38,317 nt of DNA from Pseudomonadota bacterium (GTDB lineage Bacteria; Myxococcota_A; Bradymonadia; Bradymonadales; GCA-2716585), in NCBI GenBank assembly GCA_005804885.1, contig SYOX01000264.1, positions 1-38,317 on the forward strand, read 5' to 3'. Positions 13,563 to 19,639 of the stretch are shown here, one piece after another. Under the pieces are notes generated by a model that was not told where the DNA came from, made no database searches, and worked only from the letters and a program-made list of their open reading frames with translations. The position numbers and the translations under genes were made by a program. The first letter of the stretch is position 1. Every line of letters starts with the position of its first letter.

Positions 13563-15281
13563 TCAGCCTCGCTTGAAGAACTTGATCAGGGGTGAGACGC
13601 GCACGGGCTTGCCCATGCCGACGAAGTGCCACCACCAGAGGATGGTCCAGCAGGACACGGCCATGGTCAAGCAGAAGAGGCTCAGCCAGGGCACGCCGAG
13701 GGCGCGCGTGGGGTCGTCGGGCAGCAGCAGGGCGGTGCAGACGGACATGCTGGCGGCGAAGAGGGCCATGCAGAGGCGGCTGGCGACCTGATGGAGGGTG
13801 GGGGCGACCTCGGTCAGCCCGGGGGTCAGCGCGCGGACCTGGACGTTGCCGGTCTCGATGTCGTGCAGGACTTGATCGAGCTGGCTGGGCAGGTGTCGGA
13901 TGAGCGAGCCGACGCCGGTGACGCCGGACATGGCCTCCTCGACGAGCTTCTGGGGGGTCAGGCGCGCGCGGATGATGGGCTCGGCGTAGAGGCGAGCGAT
14001 GCCGGTGATGTCGACCTCGGGGTGCAGGGCCGCGACGATCCCTTCGAGGGTGCCGGCGGCCTTGGTCAGCACCGAGTACTCGGAGTTGAGCTTGATGCGG
14101 AAGCGCTGCGCGGCCAGGGCGAACTCCTGGATGAACTGGCCCGAGTCGTACTCGTCGAGGTTGGCGACCTCGAGCTGTTCGCCCTTGATGCGTCGGATCT
14201 CGGCCTTGAACTCGGCCATGTTCACCCGCTCGGTGGGGGTGCCCATCTTGAGCAGGATGCGGGCGAGGGTGTCGACGTCGTTGGTGATCGCGGCGAGGAT
14301 GAGGGTGACGAGGTCCTCGCGCTGGGCGGTGTTGAGGCGCCCGACCTGCCCCCAGTCGATGGCGCAGACCGTGCCGTCGTCGCCGACGAGGATGTTGCCG
14401 CTGTGGGGGTCGCCGTGGAAGAAGCCGTCGACGAAGACGTTCTTGAGCCCCATGTGCAGGAGCTCCTCGACGGCGTGGCGGGCCTCGTTGCTGCGGGGTT
14501 CGAGCTTGCGCAGCGGCCGCCCTTCGAAAAACTCCATCACCAGCACGGTCTTGCAGGACAGGGCCTTGAAGGGCCGGGGTGCGGTGGCGCGGCGGTTGGG
14601 GTCGAGCAGCTCGCGGGCGGTGACGAGGTTGCTCAGTTCGAAGGCGAAGTTGAGCTCCTGGACGAGCGCTTTTTCGAACTCGGCGACGACCTGGGAGGGC
14701 GAGTAGAGGTCCATCTCCTCGATGGTGGCCTCAAGGATCCGCGCGCCGATGTAGAGCAGGTCCAGGTCGCCCCGCATGATGGCCTCGATGCCGGGCCGCT
14801 GGACCTTGACCACGACCCGCTCGCCCTGGTGGGTGGTGGCCAGGTGGGTCTGGGCGATGGAGGCGGTGCCGAGGGCCTTGGGGTCGAAGTCGGCGAAGAG
14901 CACCTCGATGGGCTTGCCCAGGCCCTCCTCGACCACGGCGCGGATCTGTTCGAAGGGCAGCACGGGGGTGTCGTCCTGGAGGGCCTGGAGGGCCTGGATG
15001 TAGTCCGGCGGGAGCCTGTCTGGCCGCATCGAGAGGATCTGGCCGAGCTTGATGTAGGTCGGCCCGAGCGCCTCCAGCAGCCGCTTGAAGCGCACCGCGG
15101 CCGGGGCCTCGATCACCTCCTGGCCGGGATCGACCTTGTGCGCCCCGTCGAGCAGCTTGCCGACCGGCGAGCGGGTCAGGATCTCGCCGAAGCCGTGTCT
15201 GGCGACGATCCCGCAGACGGTCCTGAAGCGGTTGATGTCGCGGACGGCGACGCCGAGGATGGAGGTCGTGGACTCTGACAT
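13563..15281 (-). CDS. ABC1/AarF/UbiB-family atypical kinase-like protein
   Basis: The 572-residue protein has the complete UbiB/ADCK layout. The KxGQ helix is in 'YIKLGQILSMRPD' (about residues 75-90). The Ala-rich nucleotide loop reads 'GTASIAQTH' where the family norm is AxASIAQVH, followed by the lysine strand 'VVVKVQRPGI'. The catalytic loop is 'HGDPHSGNILV' and the metal motif 'AIDWGQVG', with DWG in place of DFG. Two hydrophobic segments near the C-terminus ('LCMALFAASMSVCTALLL' and 'WLSLFCLTMAVSCWTILWWW') anchor it in the membrane. Family members are ATPases that support ubiquinone or other isoprenoid-lipid metabolism. The gene is followed by the CoA-binding protein and probably shares its transcript. 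Confidence 0.9.
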   Translation of the reverse strand: MSESTTSILGVAVRDINRFRTVCGIVARHGFGEILTRSPVGKLLDGAHKVDPGQEVIEAPAAVRFKRLLEALGPTYIKLGQILSMRPDRLPPDYIQALQALQDDTPVLPFEQIRAVVEEGLGKPIEVLFADFDPKALGTASIAQTHLATTHQGERVVVKVQRPGIEAIMRGDLDLLYIGARILEATIEEMDLYSPSQVVAEFEKALVQELNFAFELSNLVTARELLDPNRRATAPRPFKALSCKTVLVMEFFEGRPLRKLEPRSNEARHAVEELLHMGLKNVFVDGFFHGDPHSGNILVGDDGTVCAIDWGQVGRLNTAQREDLVTLILAAITNDVDTLARILLKMGTPTERVNMAEFKAEIRRIKGEQLEVANLDEYDSGQFIQEFALAAQRFRIKLNSEYSVLTKAAGTLEGIVAALHPEVDITGIARLYAEPIIRARLTPQKLVEEAMSGVTGVGSLIRHLPSQLDQVLHDIETGNVQVRALTPGLTEVAPTLHQVASRLCMALFAASMSVCTALLLPDDPTRALGVPWLSLFCLTMAVSCWTILWWWHFVGMGKPVRVSPLIKFFKRG

Positions 15282-15724
15282 GGGCGCTCTCGGTGATCCA
15301 TGGCGCCGGTCAGGGCGCCCGATCCCTGTATGACACAGCGCGGCGGGGCTTGGGTAGCGGCGGAGCGCCAGGGCTGGTCGTGTCGCCGAAGGACGAGCGC
15401 GCGGCGATCATCGGTCGTTGAGGCGCGTCGATGGCCCCCGCTCCTGACGCTCTTGCGGGGGCTCGTCGGGTGGGGAGAGCGTCGGGTCGCCCGGGCTGAG
15501 GGTGTCACAAGAGGATCGCGCCCTGTTGTGATTTGCCAGTGGTGAGTGGCGAGGGCCCTCTGAGGGGGCCGACCTCCCTGCGCTCCCTGTGGGGGGGCTT
15601 GAGGAGCGCGTCCTGCCTTCAGAGGTGCACCGCCGAGTGAGCGCGTTGGCCTTGCGGAAGACAGCGCAGCTCTCGGTGGCGTGAGCCCCTTGTGACACCT
15701 TCGGCCCGGGCGACCAGGGCGGGC
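15282..15724. other. 443-bp non-coding region with inverted repeats
   Basis: I see no credible gene. Two structures stand out. Arms at 15485-15511 and 15689-15715 are 27-bp inverted repeats with two mismatches, running from GGTCGCCCGGGC to GGTGTCACAAG. Near 15434-15462 an 8-bp stem (GCCCCCGC/GCGGGGGC, 13-nt loop) is followed by CTCGTCGGGTGGGG (15463-15476), the same motif as in the 11.9-12.2 kb region. Open frames reading through it are low-complexity and lack ribosome binding sites. Confidence 0.6.
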
Positions 15725-16120
15725 TCAGCCGTGCGCGGCGAGCCCCCCCTGTGGGCGGTGGTGCAGGGCGTGGGGGGCGCTCTGCTCGGTGGCGTGGACC
15801 TCGGCGACGGCGCAGATCATGGCCTGGTGGTGGCGATCGGCGGCCGAGAGGGTGGGGTTGGCGCAGGCCAGGTGCCAGCGGTAGCTGGCGCAGTAGAGGT
15901 CGAGCATGGCGTGCTGGGCGTCGCGGGGGTCCACGCAGAGGATCATCATGCGGGCGCGCTTGAGGTCGACCCAGACATCGTCGAAGGAGCGCAGGCCGCC
16001 GCCGTCGGGCTCAAAGAGCCAGGCGTCGAGCAGCTCGGCGCTGATGTTCTGCTTGACCCACTCGGCGGCCTGATCTTCCCAGGTGTCGGCCTGCGGGGTG
16101 AGGGCACGGTGGACGTTCAT
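15725..16120 (-). CDS. Hypothetical protein, 131 aa
   Basis: I do not recognise this protein. The first 100 residues look globular, with 'AEWVKQNISAELLDAWLFEP', 'FDDVWVDLKRARMMILCVDPRDAQHAMLDLYCASYRWHLAC' and 'AADRHHQAMICAVAEVH' suggesting helices. The last 25 residues are His/Ala/Pro-rich and partly overlap the inverted-repeat region, so the C-terminus may be altered. Its ATG at 16120 follows AGGAGCGCCCG (GGAG 7 nt away). It lies between the palindromic element and the UbiB-like gene and may originally have been downstream of the RecA-fold ATPase in one unit. Confidence 0.6.
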   Translation of the reverse strand: MNVHRALTPQADTWEDQAAEWVKQNISAELLDAWLFEPDGGGLRSFDDVWVDLKRARMMILCVDPRDAQHAMLDLYCASYRWHLACANPTLSAADRHHQAMICAVAEVHATEQSAPHALHHRPQGGLAAHG

Positions 16121-16236
16121 CGGGCGCTCCTTGAGGGGGTTCGGGGCCCGGCGCTTGAGCGCCGAGGGCCGTCGGGGTTCGGATTCTGGCCAGGAGAGCG
16201 TCGCCGTCGTCGGGCCAGGCTTCTCCAGGCGCGAGA

Positions 16237-16400
16237 CTAGAGCGCTGATGGGTTTGACTCCCGTCGGTCATCGGTCCGACAGAGCCGATGCCGTCGTCGT
16301 CGATGCTCGGCGGGCCTATTGGCCCGCCTGCGCTCTCCTCCTTGGCCTCGACCCTGTCGGCCTCGACGACCTCGGTCCCTCAAACCCATCAGCGCTCTAG
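16237..16400. mobile_element. Palindromic MITE-like element with 21-bp perfect terminal inverted repeats
   Basis: The ends 16237-16257 and 16380-16400 are perfect 21-bp inverted repeats starting CTAGAGCGCTGATGG. The centre (16309-16328) is a perfect 8-bp hairpin GGCGGGCC-TATT-GGCCCGCC lying exactly at the midpoint (16318.5) of the 164 bp, so the whole element can fold on itself. Both ends carry CTAG, compatible with a TA duplication as made by IS630/Tc1-mariner-type transposases, which would make this a non-autonomous MITE. The TAG in the right end is the stop codon of the RecA-fold ATPase gene. No coding capacity is present. Confidence 0.7.
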
Positions 16401-17539
16401 ATCAGGAGGCCGGCCTGGGCGCCGCCGGTCGAGGCGCTCGGGTGGCGGCCGTCGTCGCGAGGGGCGGTCATCTGCCTCCAGATCAGGAGCTGGGCGCGCA
16501 CGGAGGGCTCGCCCTCGGCGGCCAGGGCGTCGAGCTCCCTGGCCAGGGCCAGGAGGCGCTCGGTGCCGATGGCGCGCGAGTCCGATACGCCCTCCTTGCG
16601 CTTGAGGGCCTCCAGGACGAGCTCGTGGTCGCCGTTGAAGTGGCGCCGCGCGGTGTTCTTGAGCTCGAGGGCGGCCTCGCGCCAGGCCTGCAGGTCGTCC
16701 TCGTGGAGGGAGGGGGCCTCGGGCTCGGCGTTCTGGCGGGCGGCCTTGCGGCGCGCGGGCTTGGACTCCAGGGCGGGGGCCTCGGCGGCGACGAGGTCGA
16801 CGGTGGAGGTGCGCTCGGGTGGGGTGGTGAGGGCCTCGGAGACGCGGGGCGTGGCCGGGTCGCTGAGCCAGCGGTTGACGATGGCGGCGACGTCGAGGCC
16901 GGGGCGGCGGAAGACGGCGCCGTCGAGCTCGCGGCAGCGGGTCTTGGAGATGATCATGTTGTGCTCCATGTCCATGTCGGCGACAATGTCGAACTCGTAC
17001 TCGATGCCGTCGCGCTGGACGGGGGCGAGGCCGACCTTGCGGGGGATCTTGCGGCCCTTGTCGTCGGTTTCGATGACGTAGTCGGTCTTGGAGCGCATCG
17101 TGGCGATCAGGTGGCTGTTGCAGCGCACGATCGCGTCGACCATGGCGTTGTGCAGGGGGGTGACGTCCCTCCAGGCGGCAAAGGAGTTGCCGTGGTAGCG
17201 CTTCTCGGCCTTGTTGACCAGCTCCAGGGCGCCGCCCTTGCCCATCCAGGCGTGCGAGAGGCTGTCGATGACGATGACGTCGAAGCCGGCCTCCTCGGCC
17301 GCCTCGATGGCCCCGGCGTAGTTCTGGGGCGAGAAGTCCTCCAGGCGCAGCACGAAGAAGTCGAACTCGTCGGCGTACTTGGAGGCGCTGCCGTTCTCGG
17401 TGTCGATGACGGCGATCTTCGAGCCGAGGCCCTGGGCCAGCTTCAGCGCCGTGTAGGTCTTGCCCGCGCCGCTCGGCCCGATGATCGTCATGCGGGCGCG
17501 CGCCTGGGAGACCTGAGCTTTGTTGAAGACGAACTTCAT
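16397..17539 (-). CDS. Phage-type RecA-fold ATPase (AAA_24/Sak4-like)
   Basis: This 380-residue protein has an N-terminal RecA/KaiC-type ATPase core: Walker A 'GPSGAGKT' (residues 21-28), the strand 'IAVIDTENGSASKY' (41-55) and Walker B 'DVIVIDSLSH' (87-96), followed by 'HLIATMRSKTDYVIE'. This matches the phage nucleotide-binding proteins annotated as AAA_24 or Sak4-type recombination ATPases. The second half (about 225-380) is a charged helical tail with no clear domain. ATG 17539 is chosen because GGAGG precedes it by 8 nt. The gene has its own promoter with a LexA-like box, so it is probably DNA-damage inducible. The stop codon is provided by the terminal repeat of the palindromic element, so the C-terminus may have been shortened by an insertion. 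Likely of phage origin (inference). Confidence 0.8.
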   Translation of the reverse strand: MKFVFNKAQVSQARARMTIIGPSGAGKTYTALKLAQGLGSKIAVIDTENGSASKYADEFDFFVLRLEDFSPQNYAGAIEAAEEAGFDVIVIDSLSHAWMGKGGALELVNKAEKRYHGNSFAAWRDVTPLHNAMVDAIVRCNSHLIATMRSKTDYVIETDDKGRKIPRKVGLAPVQRDGIEYEFDIVADMDMEHNMIISKTRCRELDGAVFRRPGLDVAAIVNRWLSDPATPRVSEALTTPPERTSTVDLVAAEAPALESKPARRKAARQNAEPEAPSLHEDDLQAWREAALELKNTARRHFNGDHELVLEALKRKEGVSDSRAIGTERLLALARELDALAAEGEPSVRAQLLIWRQMTAPRDDGRHPSASTGGAQAGLLI

Positions 17540-17582
17540 GGATGGTTCCTCCGCTGGTGTGTGGCTGTACACACGTCATTCA

Positions 17583-17598
17583 CTGCACAGGGATACAG
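17583..17598 (-). promoter_or_regulatory. LexA-type SOS box (CTG-N10-CAG)
   Basis: The site has the exact CTG-N10-CAG spacing of the gammaproteobacterial LexA consensus. Read on the minus strand with two flanking bases on each side it matches that 20-bp consensus at 14 positions, including the whole left half TACTGTAT. It overlaps the -10 hexamer of the ATPase promoter, the standard position for an SOS repressor site. LexA recognition sequences vary among Deltaproteobacteria, so the assignment is inference. Confidence 0.55.
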
Positions 17599-17623
17599 TA
17601 TGGATCGAGAGCGGCCTTGTCAA
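17595..17623 (-). promoter_or_regulatory. Sigma70-type promoter of the RecA-fold ATPase gene
   Basis: On the minus strand a perfect TTGACA (17618-17623) is separated by 17 bp from TACTGT (17595-17600). The start codon lies 55 bp downstream at 17539. The LexA-like box begins within the -10 hexamer. Confidence 0.6.
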
Positions 17624-17693
17624 ACCATTTTTCAGTGTCCGCGCAACAATTATATATAGGGCCGTGGGCCCTTCGTTCAGTGGTCTGAGGGGA

Positions 17694-17735
17694 GGCTTGA
17701 GGGGGGCTTGAGGCGGGCTTGAGATCCTGGCTTGA
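17694..17735 (+). repeat. Four phased GGCTTGA repeats
   Basis: GGCTTGA occurs at 17694, 17705, 17716 and 17729, that is at 11, 11 and 13-bp steps, in the 5' region of the lipoprotein gene and downstream of a TATATATA stretch (17651-17658). The near-helical spacing suggests either a protein-binding array or slippage; no regulator is identifiable. Confidence 0.35.
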
Positions 17736-17809
17736 AAGTCCGATGAGGAAAGGGAAGATGATTGGGCCTCAAGGGGCCTGGTTGCGAGACAGGGGGCCAG
17801 GACGTGGAT

Positions 17810-18901
17810 GTGCAGCGGGGCGTGACGGCAAGGGGAGGGCGCGCGGCGTGGATGGCGGCCTGTGGGGCGCTGATCGGGGCGCTGGGGGCGTGCGGGCACG
17901 GGCCTGACGTGCACGTGCGTTCGGAGAACCTGGAGCGCCATACGGGCCGCTCAGGCGATCAGGTGGGGGCGCCGGTGGTGGTGATCTCGGAGCCCTTCTT
18001 CAGCGGCGACTTCGAGCCCTATCAGGTCTATCAGAAGACGTGGGACGTGGTCTCGGCCTTGACGCGGGCCTCGGTGCCGACGATCGCGCCCTGGGAGTAT
18101 CGGCAGCTGAGGTCGGGCCAGGGGCTCATGCTCGACACGGACGTCGGGCTGCTCCTGCGCAACGAGGGGATCTCGCCGGACGAGGCGATCCAGATGGACG
18201 TGCGGGTGGTGATGCTCGGGGGCAGCGCCCGCGTCGGGGTGCTGGAGCAGCGGGAGCGGCTCGTGAGGGTGCGCTCGGCCGAGCAGGGGGAGATCCGGAT
18301 CAAGCTGCGGGATCTCTCCGAGGGTCGGGAGCTGGCCAGCCTGGTCGTGGGCTTCGTCGAGGACGGCCTCAGCGCCGCCGTCACGTCCCGGGATCAGACC
18401 CCTGCGTTGACGCTGGCGCTTCAGCGGAGCGTGGCGCTGATCGTCGAGATGCTCGCCGATCACTACGCCATCGACGCGGGGCGGCGTCCCCTGGCCGATC
18501 TGAGGTTCAACCCCAAGCCGATGTTCACCTACACCACCGCGTATGGGAGGGAGCCGCTGGAGGCTCGCTTCGAGGACATGGACGCGCTGGACTCGATGGT
18601 CTCAAGGATGCGCTTCTATCAGTACTTCGATCCAGAGATCTCGATCGAGCACCTGATGGACTTCGAGTCGCGCGGCGGGGGCCTGCTCGTGGCCGAGCCG
18701 GGTGATCTGCGCGAGCACGGCCTTGAGGAGGGCGACTTCATCCTGGCGGTGGGCGACCACCCGGCCCTCGGCGCTCAGGTCCTGTTCCGGCCCCTGCTCC
18801 AGCGCCGCCAGCAGGCGGTCATCCTGCTGATCGAGCGCGGCGGCCGGCCGGCTCAGGTGATCCTGCCGCTCCAGGAGCCGCGGGTCGAGGTCGACCCGTG
18901 A
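17810..18901 (+). CDS. Lipoprotein with possible C-terminal PDZ-like domain
   Basis: A lipoprotein signal ('RGGRAAWMAACGALIGALGAC', lipobox LGAC) is followed by a secreted domain of about 320 residues I do not recognise. The central part has beta-strand-rich stretches ('VVVISEPFFSGDFEPYQVYQK', 'MDVRVVMLGGSARVG', 'ELASLVVGFVEDGLSAAV'). The last 80 residues ('LLVAEPGDLREHGLEEGDFILAVGDHPALGAQVLF...VILLIERGGRPAQVILPL') read like a PDZ domain, with the typical 'GL--GD-I-AVG' element. The start is uncertain: GTG 17810 is chosen for the signal peptide and an upstream AGG; GTG 17804 and GTG 17822 are alternatives. Divergent from the RecA-fold gene, with no evident functional link. Confidence 0.65.
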   Translation: MQRGVTARGGRAAWMAACGALIGALGACGHGPDVHVRSENLERHTGRSGDQVGAPVVVISEPFFSGDFEPYQVYQKTWDVVSALTRASVPTIAPWEYRQLRSGQGLMLDTDVGLLLRNEGISPDEAIQMDVRVVMLGGSARVGVLEQRERLVRVRSAEQGEIRIKLRDLSEGRELASLVVGFVEDGLSAAVTSRDQTPALTLALQRSVALIVEMLADHYAIDAGRRPLADLRFNPKPMFTYTTAYGREPLEARFEDMDALDSMVSRMRFYQYFDPEISIEHLMDFESRGGGLLVAEPGDLREHGLEEGDFILAVGDHPALGAQVLFRPLLQRRQQAVILLIERGGRPAQVILPLQEPRVEVDP

Positions 18902-18986
18902 GGCGCGCCGCTCGATCACCTCAAGACCTCACCAAGACCGCCGAGAGGCGGCCTCGCCGTCCTCGTCGTCACCTCAAAGAGACCCG

Positions 18987-19601
18987 ATGCTGCCACTGAG
19001 CGACGATGAGATAGGTGTCCTTCGCGATCGGGGATGGTTCTGTCGAGAGGGCCTCATTGACAAGGTCGAGGCCCTCCAGATCCGCAACGCCGTCGTGGCC
19101 CTCGACGACCAGGGGCGCACGCGCGCGGCCAAGGTCGGCGGCGGCGCGAGGGTTCAAGTCGACCTCGACCAGCGCCGCGACAGGATCACGTGGCTGCTCG
19201 ACTGCGGCGACGTCGAGGCCCTCAAGCCGCTCAATGAGATCTTCGAAGGCGTGCGGATCGCGCTCAACGAAGGCGCGTGGCTGGGCTTGCGGCGCTTCGA
19301 CGTCCAGCTCGCCTTCTACGCAGGCCAGGGCGGCTTCTACAAGAGCCACCGGGACTCCTTCCCTGGCCGCGCGAACCGGATCGTGACCGCCATCCTCTAC
19401 CTCAACCTCGACTGGGTGACTGCGCACGGCGGCGCTCTGATGCTCCACGTCGAGCCCGTGGTCGTCGAGGTCGCTCCGATCGCCGGCCGCCTCGTCGTCT
19501 TCATGAGCGAGGTGGTCGAGCACGAGGTCCTGCCCGTCTTCTCGCCCCGCGTCGCCGCGACGGCCTGGTTCTACCAAAGCGAGCCCTTCATCGCCCGGTA
19601 G
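18987..19601 (+). CDS. 2-oxoglutarate/Fe(II)-dependent dioxygenase (prolyl 4-hydroxylase-like)
   Basis: The 204-residue protein carries the double-stranded beta-helix of the 2OG-Fe(II) oxygenase superfamily, close to the SM-20/EGLN prolyl-hydroxylase type. The iron ligands are the HxD in 'FYKSHRDSFPG' and the distal His in 'VVEHEVLPV', and the 2-oxoglutarate-binding Arg is in 'SPRVAATAWF'. The preceding 'FDVQLAFYAGQGGFY' is the usual strand before HxD. The substrate, which may be a protein proline or a small molecule, cannot be predicted. Start ATG 18987 follows an AAAGAG-rich stretch and gives a natural N-terminus. The stop codon lies in one arm of the hairpin shared with the convergent 5'-nucleotidase gene. 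Confidence 0.85.
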   Translation: MLPLSDDEIGVLRDRGWFCREGLIDKVEALQIRNAVVALDDQGRTRAAKVGGGARVQVDLDQRRDRITWLLDCGDVEALKPLNEIFEGVRIALNEGAWLGLRRFDVQLAFYAGQGGFYKSHRDSFPGRANRIVTAILYLNLDWVTAHGGALMLHVEPVVVEVAPIAGRLVVFMSEVVEHEVLPVFSPRVAATAWFYQSEPFIAR

Positions 19602-19639
19602 CTCCGGGCGGCGTGAGGCGCTCGGAGCTACCGGGCGAT
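19590..19639. terminator. Bidirectional hairpin terminator shared by convergent genes
   Basis: ATCGCCCGGTAGCTCCG (19590-19606) and its exact inverse (19623-19639) form a 17-bp perfect stem with a 16-nt loop. The stem includes the TAG of the oxygenase gene and touches the TGA of the 5'-nucleotidase gene. No T-tract follows on either side, so it may work with Rho or as an RNA end protector. Confidence 0.6.

Noticed and set aside
15292..15698. Open frames in the intergenic region 15282-15724
   Set aside because: They are low-complexity, lack start signals and run through inverted-repeat arms that read alike on both strands.
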